Shown here: piece by piece, positions 15,101 through 23,238 of the stretch
Numbering within the stretch: the stretch's first letter is position 1
Layout of the letters: each line of letters opens with the position of its first letter
Source of the DNA: an uncultured Treponema sp.
GTDB taxonomy: Bacteria > Spirochaetota > Spirochaetia > Treponematales > Treponemataceae
Reading direction: 5' to 3'
DNA length: 41,792 nucleotides
Assembly: GCA_947167345.1 (NCBI GenBank)
Contig: CAMVHR010000004.1
Location: 1-41,792, forward strand
The notes under the pieces: model-generated
Database searches by the model: none
What the model saw: the letters and a program-made list of their open reading frames with translations, nothing else
Told to the model about the DNA's origin: nothing
Made by a program: the position numbers and the translations under genes

Positions 15101-16017
15101 TTCAGAAACCGTTGCCTGATTTTGCTAAGGCAGAGCACAAGAGCCTTGTTGAAGCACGAAAGAGCTTTACTGTAAAGACTGGCAGTGCAAAACCTCGTGT
15201 AATAATTCCTGTATTCCCTGGCACAAACTGTGAGTATGACATGGCTCGTGCGTTTAATTTGAATGGTGCTGAAACTAAGATTCTTGTGTTCCGCAACAGA
15301 ACGCCAGCAGAGCTTACAGAGACAATCAACCAGTTTAAGGCAGAAATAGACAAGAGCCAGATTATTGCGTTTGCTGGTGGATTCAGTTCTGGCGATGAGC
15401 CTGATGGTTCTGCAAAGTACATTGCAAGCGTTATTCGTGAAAAGCGTATAGCAGATTCTATCATGGAACTTCTTAAAAATAGGGATGGTCTTATTCTTGG
15501 TATCTGTAACGGATTCCAGGCTCTTATTAAGACGGGACTTGTTCCTTATGGTGAAATAAAAGAGCCTTCGGCAGACATGCCAACTCTTACATACAATAAG
15601 ATTGGACGTCACATAAGCCGAATTGTCCGCACACGCATGGTTAGTGCGGCAAGTCCATGGGCTATGCACAGCTCAATACTTAATGCAAAGACGCATCTTA
15701 TTCCTGTAAGTCATGGAGAAGGCCGTGTTATCATAAGTGAGGAGCTTGCTCAAAAACTGTTTGCAGCTGGACAGGTATTTACTCAGTATGTTGATGAAAA
15801 TGCTGTTCCTGCAATAACAGAGCCTGATAATCCTAACGGAAGCTTGTTTGCTATTGAAGGACTGTTAAGTCCTGATGGTCATGTACTGGGTAAGATGGGA
15901 CATAACGAGCGTACAATGGGAACAGGTGCGGACGGATCAAGTGCTGATCTTATAAAGAATGTTCCTGGCAATTCATGTCAGAACATCTTTGCGGCAGGTG
16001 TATCTTACTTTAATTAA
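12106..16017 (+). CDS. purL: Phosphoribosylformylglycinamidine synthase, single-chain type
   Basis: A 1303-residue large PurL that performs the fourth step of de novo purine synthesis: FGAR, glutamine and ATP to FGAM. Domain order is complete: a PurS-like N-terminal part (about 1-160), the linker/FGAM synthase core with TYWSDHCRHTTF, FKNETHNHPTEIEPFGGAATCIGG and LLGGGTGRDGIGGATGSS, and a C-terminal glutaminase (from about 1025). In the glutaminase, FPGTNCEYDMARAF, GGFSSGDEP and ILGICNGFQ carry nucleophile Cys1134, and SHGEGR supplies the His of the triad. The length matches the enterobacterial/eukaryotic single-chain form, not the PurS/PurL/PurQ split form. No Shine-Dalgarno; a promoter is immediately upstream. 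No other pur genes are in the window. Confidence 0.97.
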   Translation: MFRIYVERKAGFQNEAARIYAEINGFLGISGVTKVRYLNRYDVENVADEVAKAAATRIFSEPQSDSVFFESFDIPEGDTAVIWEYLPGQYDQRSDSAEQCLSLLRESMSRTTKVGTLPPHVRCAKIVILSGTVSAADVLKIQNYLINPVDSRLTDNSKPETLQMKTEVPADIPTVDGFIDMGEKDLEAYRQKLGLAMDFADIKWMQDYFASKKRNPTITEIRVLDTYWSDHCRHTTFNTILKDVKIEKGPYEELFKKSFQTYTDMRTDLYAGRSDKKVTLMDMACIGAKYLRKHGMLEDLEVSEENNACSIYIDVHYTTGEPTERWLLEFKNETHNHPTEIEPFGGAATCIGGAIRDPLSARSWVYQALRVTGAADPTVPLNQTLPGKLPQMKLTREAAQGFSSYGNQIGLTTGQVVEAYHPGFLAKRMELGAVIAAAPVDLVLRETPEPGDIIILLGGGTGRDGIGGATGSSKVHTEKSVTTAAAEVQKGNAIEERKIQRLFRNKEVCLMIRRCNDFGAGGVSVAVGELAPGLDINLDAVPKKYEGLDGTELAISESQERMAVVVKKENVDRFIEAANKENLNAVVVATVTDTDRMVMKWRGKTIVDIDRSFIDTAGAPHEATACIESPACQKDSPLVNPLESVAKVLGSEPDSDAVKKAWIANMKDLACCSQRGLGERFDGSIGSASVLFPYGGAYQGTPEAGMAAKIPVLSPKETSTVSLMTYGYDPRVAQWSPWHGAQTAVLSSLAKIACIGGKPETCRLSFQEFFGRAVSEKTWGYPASALLGALDAQKEMGTGSIGGKDSMSGTFENLNVPHTLVSFAVTTDEANHVTSGSFKKAGSSIYLVSVPYSQELAPDFDTFKTNARVLYKLNAEGKILAMYPVSAGGIAEAVSKMSLGNRIGAAIRLIPASPTAASLDHEVSASDLFTPLYGSIIVETDEDLESVADFEDGTVEKIGETIAEREINVFGTKVSLAEIEEAWESKLAKVFPPVSGAELQKPLPDFAKAEHKSLVEARKSFTVKTGSAKPRVIIPVFPGTNCEYDMARAFNLNGAETKILVFRNRTPAELTETINQFKAEIDKSQIIAFAGGFSSGDEPDGSAKYIASVIREKRIADSIMELLKNRDGLILGICNGFQALIKTGLVPYGEIKEPSADMPTLTYNKIGRHISRIVRTRMVSAASPWAMHSSILNAKTHLIPVSHGEGRVIISEELAQKLFAAGQVFTQYVDENAVPAITEPDNPNGSLFAIEGLLSPDGHVLGKMGHNERTMGTGADGSSADLIKNVPGNSCQNIFAAGVSYFN

Positions 16018-16042
16018 GCCTTATCTGTAGAGGGAACCTTAC

Positions 16043-17089
16043 ATGAAGAAAAATATGCTTCACAGGTCGGCTACCGCTGCATTTATTGCAGTCCTTGCTT
16101 TAACAGCAGTAGCGTTGTCGTCCTGTGCGAAAAAAAACATCTGGAGCACAGACCTTGCAAAGGCAATGACTATTGCTGAAAAAAAAGGCAGGAACATATT
16201 CCTTGTCTTTAGTGGAGAAGACTGGAACGACCAGTCTAAAGCCTTAAAGACAGACATTCTTAATACAAAGGATTTTAAGAAGGAGATTGCTCCAAAGTAT
16301 GTGCCGACCATCATAGAGTTTTCTCAGTCAGAATATGCCAAGACTGTCACTGACGAAAACTCTACTGATGAACAGAAAAAGGAAGCCGAAAGGCTGACTG
16401 CTCTATATGCTGAAAAACAAAAGATTCTGCAGGAGTATTATGTAGATTCTTTTCCTGCAATATACATACTTTCTTCTGAAGGATATGTGATTTCTACCAT
16501 TCCATATACGGATGCAATGACATCTGTAAAAGACCTTTCGGCAGAGCTTGAAAGCCGAAGGGAGCTTATGGATGCAGTATCGGAAGACATTGCCCTCGTA
16601 AATAAATCTGAAGGAACGGAAAAAGTAAAGGCTTTGGATGAATTGTACGAAAACACAGACAAGAAATACCGTGCAATTCTGAATCCTGCAGTCTCTGAAA
16701 TTCCATCGCTTGATCCTGCAAATGAGACTGGGCTTGTAGGAAAGTACGAGCTTATAAATGGCTATGCGGATGCTGTTGAAAAAATTGTGAGGGACAACGA
16801 TGTGAGTGGGGCTGTAAGCGTCTTGAAAAAACTGTGCGATTCTCCAAGAATTACTGATGATCAGAAGCAGGAAGCTCTGTATACAGCTGCATTCATGCTT
16901 GCTCGTACAGGAAGCCAGGATTACGATACCATGACAGAGCTTTTGCAGAAAGCCTTTGAGTATCTGCCCAAAAGCGACATGGCTCAGGAGATTGCTTCAA
17001 CAATGGATTCCATTCAAAGAATGAAAGAGACTGTCATGAAAATGCAGGAAGCTGCAAGTGCCGGAAATGACGGTGCTGTTTTAAACTGA
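16043..17089 (+). CDS. Thioredoxin-fold lipoprotein lacking the CxxC motif
   Basis: A 348-residue lipoprotein with a type II signal ending LSSC (Cys28). Residues 35-180 look like a thioredoxin-like domain of the DUF255/thioredoxin_7 kind: DLAKAMTIAEKKGRNIFLVFSGEDWNDQSKALKTDIL, KYVPTIIEFS, and VDSFPAIYILSSEGYVI with the cis-Pro segment. At the active-site position the sequence is EDWNDQSK, so the redox cysteines are missing. The rest is helical (GKYELINGYADAVEKIVRDND.., TAAFMLARTGSQDY), possibly TPR-like. It is probably a periplasmic or membrane-anchored binding protein. GAGGGAA is about 6 nt before the ATG. The CNNM/CorC paralogue starts 7 nt after its stop, so the two probably form an operon. 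Confidence 0.7.
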   Translation: MKKNMLHRSATAAFIAVLALTAVALSSCAKKNIWSTDLAKAMTIAEKKGRNIFLVFSGEDWNDQSKALKTDILNTKDFKKEIAPKYVPTIIEFSQSEYAKTVTDENSTDEQKKEAERLTALYAEKQKILQEYYVDSFPAIYILSSEGYVISTIPYTDAMTSVKDLSAELESRRELMDAVSEDIALVNKSEGTEKVKALDELYENTDKKYRAILNPAVSEIPSLDPANETGLVGKYELINGYADAVEKIVRDNDVSGAVSVLKKLCDSPRITDDQKQEALYTAAFMLARTGSQDYDTMTELLQKAFEYLPKSDMAQEIASTMDSIQRMKETVMKMQEAASAGNDGAVLN

Positions 17090-17095
17090 TAGTAC

Positions 17096-18358
17096 ATGCA
17101 AAAAGCCATTCTGCCTTGCGTGACGGTAGTTCTTATACTGCTGTCAATGACATTCTCTGGCTCGGAAAGTGCGTTTCTTTCCATTAACAAGCTTCGTATC
17201 CGCTCGCTTCACAATAGACAGAACAAAAAAGCGATGCGGGTGTGGAAGCTTTTAAATGACAAGGAAAAACTCATAAACACTCTTCTTGTAGCAAATGAAA
17301 TTGTAAACATAGCTATCTCTTCTATAATTGCATACCTTTCTCTGGAGATATTTGGAAAGGCCGGAGTAGGGGTTGCGACTTTTGTGTCTACCATGCTTTT
17401 GCTGGTATTTGGCGAAATAACTCCTAAGACCATTGCGACTCATCATCCAGAGCCGATTGCATTCTTTATAAGTCCATTGATTCAGCTTTTGGAAGTGCTG
17501 CTGTTTCCGTTTGTATTCATGTTTACAACAATATCACGCACTGTGTTAAAATTGTGCGGAATAAACACTCAGAAACAGAATGTGTCTTTTACTCAGGATG
17601 AAATAAAGACTTTTATTGATGTGGGAGGGGAACAGGGAATTGTTGAAAAGAATGAAAAACTCATGATGCATCGTGTATTTAAATTCTCAGATCTTGAGGC
17701 AAAAGACATCATGATTCCTCGCAAAAACATAAAGACTATACACATTTCTGCATCTTACGATTCTATTATCGAAATGTCGCAAAGGTTCTTTCTTTCAAGG
17801 TTTCCTGTCTATAATAAGGACATTGATGATATTGTGGGAATTCTGTACATAAAGGATTTGCTGCACTACAAAAGCTGCCAGAATTTATTTTCAGTGTCAA
17901 AGGTAATGCGCCCTCCTTTGTTTATACTTGAAACAAAAAAAATGTCGAGCATTCAGCAGATGCTTCAGGAAAACCATCAGAGCATGGCCGTTGTTATTGA
18001 TGAGTATTCTGGCACATACGGAGTGCTTACAAGTGAAGACATTGCCAGGGAGATATTCGGTCCGATTACTGATGAGTACAAGCCCTATGCACGGCGTGTT
18101 GAAGTGCAGATAAAAAATCCGAACAGTACAGACATAGATGGACTTGCACGACTGATAGACATTAATGAGCAGCTTGGCATAAATATTCAGAGCAGCCATT
18201 CTGAAACTATCGGAGGTCTTATTTTTGAGACTCTGGGGCACATTCCGTTTGAGGGCGAATCAATAGAACATTCTGGATTTAAGTTCACAGTGAAAGAACT
18301 GGATGACAAGAGAATTGCAAAAGTTCATGTAGCGAGGCTTCAGACTACACCCGTTTGA
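17096..18358 (+). CDS. CNNM/CorC (HlyC-type) membrane protein with CBS pair, second copy
   Basis: A 420-residue paralogue of the protein at 9776-11020, with the same architecture. The CNNM membrane domain (VVLILLSMTFSGSESAFLS, ..TFVSTMLLLVFGEITPKTIATHHPE) is followed by a CBS pair (DIMIPRKNIKTIHI, RFFLSRFPVYNKDIDDIVGILYIKDLL, VVIDEYSGTYGVLTSEDIAREIFG). The C-terminal CorC_HlyC domain has the ETIGGLIFETLGHIP motif. Divalent-cation transport is the family's likely role. There is no clear Shine-Dalgarno, and the 7-nt spacing to the lipoprotein gene suggests coupling. The last 14 bp overlap the convergent helicase gene. Confidence 0.9.
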   Translation: MQKAILPCVTVVLILLSMTFSGSESAFLSINKLRIRSLHNRQNKKAMRVWKLLNDKEKLINTLLVANEIVNIAISSIIAYLSLEIFGKAGVGVATFVSTMLLLVFGEITPKTIATHHPEPIAFFISPLIQLLEVLLFPFVFMFTTISRTVLKLCGINTQKQNVSFTQDEIKTFIDVGGEQGIVEKNEKLMMHRVFKFSDLEAKDIMIPRKNIKTIHISASYDSIIEMSQRFFLSRFPVYNKDIDDIVGILYIKDLLHYKSCQNLFSVSKVMRPPLFILETKKMSSIQQMLQENHQSMAVVIDEYSGTYGVLTSEDIAREIFGPITDEYKPYARRVEVQIKNPNSTDIDGLARLIDINEQLGINIQSSHSETIGGLIFETLGHIPFEGESIEHSGFKFTVKELDDKRIAKVHVARLQTTPV

Positions 18359-20504
18359 TTGGCGCTTTAAAGCTCATCTTTCGTGGAGTAGACATGCCGT
18401 CAAATGCAATTGTATACTGTTTTTTGATGTCGTCAACCTCTGTTACCGTACCCGTTCCAAGAATGCCATGTATTACGCGGTCTCCAGGTGCAAGTTCTGC
18501 AAGGGCAGATAACTTTTCAAGATATCTGTTAGATTGCGCGGCATGGCTTTTTGCATGGGCAACAAGTTGTTCCGGCAGTTCGTTTTCGTACTTAATAAGA
18601 TTTGTATCAATATCGAATATGAATCGTGACGGATAACGGAAGCCTAGCCCTGTTGTAGAATCGTCAGACTCAGAATCTGTAAGGTAGAGCCGGTCTTGTG
18701 CACGGGTGAGGGCAACAAACGCAAGCCTTCTTTCTTCTTCCATAGCCGCAAGACTGTCAACCTTTTTGCTGGGAAACATGTTTTCACTTAGTCCTGCAAT
18801 GAATACTATCGGAAATTCCAGCCCTTTTGCCGCATGTACCGTCATGAGACGGACTGCATCCCGAGTTGTGCCTATGTCAGAATTTGTGTACAGGGCAAGA
18901 TGGTTTAGAAAGTCTGTAAGCCGGGCCTCTTCTCCGCAGGTGACTTCATATTCATGGATGGCCTGTTTTAGCTCTGCAAGATTGTCCAGTCGTTCCTGAC
19001 TGCCTTCGGTACGAAGTGCCCGTTCATATCCACTTTCATTCATCAAGTGACTGAAAATCTCGCTCACTTGCATTTTGTCACAGCATCCAGAATATTTTTC
19101 TACAAGTGCAATGAACTCGCCTGCCTTTGTCGTCTTGAACAGTTCTTCTTCGCTGCAAGCTTTTAGGGCTGAGTAAAGAGACCCTCCGTTTTGCTCAACA
19201 TATTCCTTTAATGCTGTAATTCGCTTTTCGCCTATGTTTCGTTTAGGAGTGTTTACTATGCGAATGAATGATAGGTCATCTTTGTAGGCAACCATGCGCA
19301 AATAACAGAGACTGTCCTTAATTTCTGTCCGTTCAAAAAAAGGGAGTCCCGAAAAAAGCGTATAGGCTATTTTCTTTTTCTGAAATACATCTTCTATTGT
19401 GCGGCTTATGTAATGAGCACGGAATAAAACTGCAATGTCACCGGCATGTCCGCCTTTTTTCAGTATATCTTCTATTTGCCCGGCAATGAACAATGCTTCG
19501 TCTTCTGCTGACTTTGCATGGCAGTATACTGGTTTTATGGGCTCAGATTCAGGCTGTCTTTCTGCTACAAGATCCTTTGATATCCTCTTGCTGTTTTTGC
19601 TTATGAGGGAGTTTGCGCAGGCAAGTATTGGCTGTGTGGAACGGTAGTTTCTGTTCATGATGATTGTCTTTGTGCCAGGGAACACCGTATCAAATTCAAG
19701 CAGATACTTTATGTCTGCCCCCCTCCATGTGTAGATTGTCTGGTCTGGATCTCCCACAACGAATAGATTCTTGTGATAGGCACATAGCACTTTCATAAGT
19801 TCATACTGAATGAAGTCTATGTCCTGAAATTCATCAATCATTATATATTCAAGCCGTTCCTGCCATTTGCAACGGATTTCGTCATTTGTCTGAAAGATGT
19901 ACAGCACGAATTTGAGCAGGTCATTGTAATCTAGTGCAAAGCATTTCTTTTGCTGGTACAGGTAGCCGTAAAATATGATGTCGCTTGGTGTCTTTGCTTC
20001 CATGTATTTTTGATGCAGGGCATCAAGGCTTAGTGATATCATGTCTTCATAGTAGTGTGGCTTTTTGAACAGCTTTTGAATCTCTATCATGTCGCGTGCA
20101 TTACCGAATGTCATTTGCCGCAGTGTAAGGCCCCGTTCTTCATAGATAATCTGGAGCATGGCATTGATGTCGGAATTGTCAAGTACCATAAAGCTTTTGG
20201 GGTACGATATGGCATGTGAGTCTTCTTGCAGTACGCTGACACAAAAGCCGTGGAATGTTGAGATGTAGCCTGTGTCGTTGTCTCCTGTAAGTTTTCGGAT
20301 TCTTGAACGCATTTCCGATGCCGCCTTGTTGGTGAATGTTACGCAGAGAATATTGGATGGCAGAATGCCTATTTCATTTACAAGGTATGCAAAACGCTGT
20401 GTGAGAGCCTTTGTTTTTCCGCTTCCGGCTCCTGCAATTACACGCACAAAACCTTCTGTCGTAGTGACGGCTTCATTCTGCTCTTTGTTCAGTTGAGATT
20501 CCAT
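18345..20504 (-). CDS. UvrD/PcrA/Rep-family ATP-dependent DNA helicase
   Basis: A 719-residue superfamily 1A 3'-5' helicase. It begins with the Q motif LNKEQNEAV, then Walker A AGAGSGKT (Lys30). Motif Ia TFTNKAASEMRSR, motif II MIDEFQDID, motif III VGDPDQTIYTWRGA, motif IV MNRNYRST, motif V VRLMTVHAAKGLEFP and motif VI VALTRAQDRLYL complete the set. The C-terminus has GDRVIHGILGTGTV, similar to the small tail domain of PcrA that contacts RNA polymerase. It acts in DNA repair and replication restart. AAGGA precedes the ATG by 6 nt, and the gene begins 13 nt after the small membrane-protein gene, so it may be co-transcribed with the opp operon. Confidence 0.93.
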   Translation of the reverse strand: MESQLNKEQNEAVTTTEGFVRVIAGAGSGKTKALTQRFAYLVNEIGILPSNILCVTFTNKAASEMRSRIRKLTGDNDTGYISTFHGFCVSVLQEDSHAISYPKSFMVLDNSDINAMLQIIYEERGLTLRQMTFGNARDMIEIQKLFKKPHYYEDMISLSLDALHQKYMEAKTPSDIIFYGYLYQQKKCFALDYNDLLKFVLYIFQTNDEIRCKWQERLEYIMIDEFQDIDFIQYELMKVLCAYHKNLFVVGDPDQTIYTWRGADIKYLLEFDTVFPGTKTIIMNRNYRSTQPILACANSLISKNSKRISKDLVAERQPESEPIKPVYCHAKSAEDEALFIAGQIEDILKKGGHAGDIAVLFRAHYISRTIEDVFQKKKIAYTLFSGLPFFERTEIKDSLCYLRMVAYKDDLSFIRIVNTPKRNIGEKRITALKEYVEQNGGSLYSALKACSEEELFKTTKAGEFIALVEKYSGCCDKMQVSEIFSHLMNESGYERALRTEGSQERLDNLAELKQAIHEYEVTCGEEARLTDFLNHLALYTNSDIGTTRDAVRLMTVHAAKGLEFPIVFIAGLSENMFPSKKVDSLAAMEEERRLAFVALTRAQDRLYLTDSESDDSTTGLGFRYPSRFIFDIDTNLIKYENELPEQLVAHAKSHAAQSNRYLEKLSALAELAPGDRVIHGILGTGTVTEVDDIKKQYTIAFDGMSTPRKMSFKAPIKRV

Positions 20505-20517
20505 AAGTTTTCCTTCA

Positions 20518-20904
20518 TTAAATGGTCATAGAGAAAATGCCCATACATATTGCCACTACAAGCATGACGACTCCTGTCGTCAGAAATAGCACTGACGGTG
20601 CTTTTTTTGCAGCGTGATATTCCTTTATATAGTCAAAATAAGAGCCTTTTGTTTTGTGCCTGAGCTTTGCTATGGCGTATGAAAATGAATCGAATCCACC
20701 CCAATGGTTTATAAAAAGCAACAGACCTGCTGACAAAAATAGTACTGCTACTACAAAGCTTGCGTCACTGCAAAGCCTTCGTATAGTTGCCTCTTCAGAT
20801 GGAATTACTCTTTTTTCGTACAGTGCGGCAATAAAAGCAATGAATGATGCCGTAATAAGAAACAGTGCCTGTTTTATGATGACAGTCTTTACTGATGCTT
20901 TCAT
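20518..20904 (-). CDS. Small membrane protein, possibly DUF3899 family
   Basis: A 128-residue protein with three predicted membrane helices: about 10-28 ([21 protein letters not shown]), 48-66 ([21 protein letters not shown]) and 103-125 ([23 protein letters not shown]). The cytoplasmic loop has [16 protein letters not shown], which resembles DUF3899 proteins. The function is unknown. The start overlaps the oppF stop by 4 nt (ATGA), placing it in the opp transcript, and the helicase follows 13 nt after. Confidence 0.65.
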   Translation of the reverse strand: MKASVKTVIIKQALFLITASFIAFIAALYEKRVIPSEEATIRRLCSDASFVVAVLFLSAGLLLFINHWGGFDSFSYAIAKLRHKTKGSYFDYIKEYHAAKKAPSVLFLTTGVVMLVVAICMGIFSMTI

Positions 20905-21935
20905 TGCAGGTTCAGTTCCTTTTTGTAAAGCTCGAACTCTGCACTGTTGCAGTAAACAGAATGCTCTGGAGTGATAAAGTGAGTTTCCGGTTTGTCTGTG
21001 GAATAGTCATGTGCAGAACTTGAATCATAGATGATTCTGGTGCGGTGCTTTTCATAGTCTGGATCCGGCAGGGGGATTGCACTTAAAAGTGACTTTGTGT
21101 ACGGATGCAACGGATGTTCAAACAACTCCTGTGAAGGTGCACATTCTACAATTTTTCCATAGTACATTACAGCTATGCGGTCAGAAAAATATTTTACTAC
21201 CGAAAGATCATGTGCAATAAAAAGAACTGTGAGTCCCATGCTTGTTCGCAGTTCATTCAGCAGGTTTATTACCTGGGCCTTAATGCTTACGTCAAGGGCA
21301 CTAACTGGCTCGTCTGCAATAATCAGCTTTGGATTCATTATTATTGCTCTGGCAATACCTATCCTTTGCCTCTGTCCTCCTGAAAACTCATGCGGATAGC
21401 GGTCGGCATATTCGCTTCTAAGTCCGACTCTTGCAAGAACTTCTGAAACTTTGCGTGTAATTTCCTGCTCGTTCTTTATGCCTTGTATTACAAGTCCTTC
21501 TGCAATGATTTCGCGAACTGTCATTCTAGGGTCAAGTGAAGATACTGGGTCTTGAAATATCATTTGTATGCCAGTCTCGTATCTGCCCTGAACTTTGCGC
21601 TTTCTTATGCGTTCCTTTGCCTGTGCAAGCAGCTTTCTCTGTTCGATCTCATCCTCTGTCCTTCCTTCGAGTCTGGCACGCGCAATTTCCTGCCTGTAAT
21701 CAAAAGTTCCTTCGTTTATAAGATTGCCGTCAAAGTAAATTCTGCCGCCTGTTATGTCGTACAGCTTTATTATGGAGCGACCTGTAGTTGTCTTGCCACA
21801 GCCTGATTCTCCAACTAGTCCGAGGACTTCTCCTTTTGAAATGCTAAAACTGATATCGTCTACCGCATGGAACTTTTCTTTGTTAAAGTACTGACGTAAA
21901 TGTTCTACCTGTAAAAGAGGTCTTTCATTCTGCAT
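20901..21935 (-). CDS. oppF: Oligopeptide ABC transporter ATP-binding protein OppF
   Basis: A 344-residue ATPase energising peptide uptake with OppBCD. Walker A is GESGCGKT (42-49), Q-loop [14 protein letters not shown] (126-139), signature [15 protein letters not shown], Walker [13 protein letters not shown] and H-loop IAHDLSVV. The C-terminal oligopeptide-transporter extension ([19 protein letters not shown]) confirms the subfamily. An insertion of about 45 residues (72-118, charged and helical) sits between Walker A and the Q-loop; such inserts are common in OppF of treponemes and firmicutes. GGAGGG lies 6 nt before the ATG, and the start overlaps the oppD stop by 11 bp. Confidence 0.95.
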   Translation of the reverse strand: MQNERPLLQVEHLRQYFNKEKFHAVDDISFSISKGEVLGLVGESGCGKTTTGRSIIKLYDITGGRIYFDGNLINEGTFDYRQEIARARLEGRTEDEIEQRKLLAQAKERIRKRKVQGRYETGIQMIFQDPVSSLDPRMTVREIIAEGLVIQGIKNEQEITRKVSEVLARVGLRSEYADRYPHEFSGGQRQRIGIARAIIMNPKLIIADEPVSALDVSIKAQVINLLNELRTSMGLTVLFIAHDLSVVKYFSDRIAVMYYGKIVECAPSQELFEHPLHPYTKSLLSAIPLPDPDYEKHRTRIIYDSSSAHDYSTDKPETHFITPEHSVYCNSAEFELYKKELNLQ

Positions 21936-23238
21936 GAGATTCCCTCCTTGCCTTCATGCGTTCAATTCTGTCGATGACGGATTTTGGAGGCTGTACTTTT
22001 GGTGCATTCGGATGCAAAAGCCATGTGCTAGCATAATGAGTTTGTGATATTTTGAATTCTGGAGGTTCCATTTCAAAGTCGATTGCCATGGCATATTTGT
22101 TGCGTGGGGCAAAAGCATCTCCCTTTGGTGGATTCAGCATGTTTGGTGGAGTGCCAGGAATTGCTTCCAGTGTATCCTTTGTGTCTAAATCAGGCATGGA
22201 TGAAAGCAGTGCCCATGTGTAAGGGTGAGCAGGGCTGTAGAAGATGTCCTGAGCCGTACCTGTTTCCACGACTTTTCCTGCATACATGACTGCAATGGTA
22301 TCTGCAACATTAGCAACTACTCCAAGATCATGTGTAATGAAAAGAACTGTCATGCCACGGCTCTTTTTAAGGCGGTTTATCAGTTCCAGAATCTGTGCCT
22401 GAATTGTTACGTCCAGTGCCGTAGTAGGCTCGTCACAGATTAGCAGTTCTGGATTTGCGGCAATGGCAATCGCTATTACGATTCTTTGCCGCATGCCTCC
22501 AGAAAATTCAAAAGGATACTGGTTAAAGCGTTTTTCCGGTTCCCTTATGCCGACTTCCTGCATTATGTCTATTGCCTTCTTGTAAGCAATTTTTTTTGTT
22601 ACTTTAAATGTTTTTTCCTGTACGAGTGCATTGATTTTGCCAAGTGCTTCTGGAATTGAAAACATCTCCCTGATGGAGTCGAATGCATCTGGAAGATTCT
22701 TTATGGCTGTACTAAGGTCTGTCGCTTCTGTTCCAAGCGTCTTGAAGAAGTCAGTATAATCTTTTTCTGCCTTTTTTACAGTTGTTTCAAGCAGGGTGTA
22801 TTCCGCCTTGGTAAGAATGCCTTTAAGTGTTTTTAGAGTGGCTGCAAGCTGGCGTCCTGCAATTTTCTGGTTAGTTTTGCCGTTAAGCAGTGTAGCTTCT
22901 GTAAGCTGAGGACCTATCTTCATGATAGGATCAAGGGATGACAGCGGATCTTGGAAAATCATTGTTATCTTGTTGCCGCGGATTTTCTCCATTTCTTTTT
23001 CAGAAAGCTTAAGCAAGTCTTTTCCGTTATAAAGAATTTCACCACTTTCTATTATTGCATTGGGGGCTTCGATTCCAAGTATGGCTTTTGCGGTTACTGA
23101 TTTGCCAGAACCTGATTCCCCGACGATGGCAAGAGTCTCGCCTTTTTTTATGCTCAGGTTTATGCCTCTTACAGCATGGACTTTACCTCTGCTTGTATTG
23201 AATGACACGCTAAGGTTTTTTATTTCCAGATCACTCAT
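21925..23238 (-). CDS. oppD: Oligopeptide ABC transporter ATP-binding protein OppD with a large insertion
   Basis: A 437-residue ATPase. Walker A is GESGSGKS (40-47), Q-loop [16 protein letters not shown] (94-109), signature EFSGGMRQR (245-253), Walker [13 protein letters not shown] and H-loop ITHDLGVV. The C-terminal [14 protein letters not shown] extension is present, with [12 protein letters not shown] in place of the usual cysteine-rich segment. Residues about 118-215 are an extra helical, Lys-rich segment inserted between Q-loop and signature; usual OppD is about 330-350 residues. I chose the ATG at 23238, 8 nt after AGGGG; the GTG two codons earlier is too close. The start overlaps the oppC stop by 8 bp. 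Confidence 0.93.
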   Translation of the reverse strand: MSDLEIKNLSVSFNTSRGKVHAVRGINLSIKKGETLAIVGESGSGKSVTAKAILGIEAPNAIIESGEILYNGKDLLKLSEKEMEKIRGNKITMIFQDPLSSLDPIMKIGPQLTEATLLNGKTNQKIAGRQLAATLKTLKGILTKAEYTLLETTVKKAEKDYTDFFKTLGTEATDLSTAIKNLPDAFDSIREMFSIPEALGKINALVQEKTFKVTKKIAYKKAIDIMQEVGIREPEKRFNQYPFEFSGGMRQRIVIAIAIAANPELLICDEPTTALDVTIQAQILELINRLKKSRGMTVLFITHDLGVVANVADTIAVMYAGKVVETGTAQDIFYSPAHPYTWALLSSMPDLDTKDTLEAIPGTPPNMLNPPKGDAFAPRNKYAMAIDFEMEPPEFKISQTHYASTWLLHPNAPKVQPPKSVIDRIERMKARRESHAE

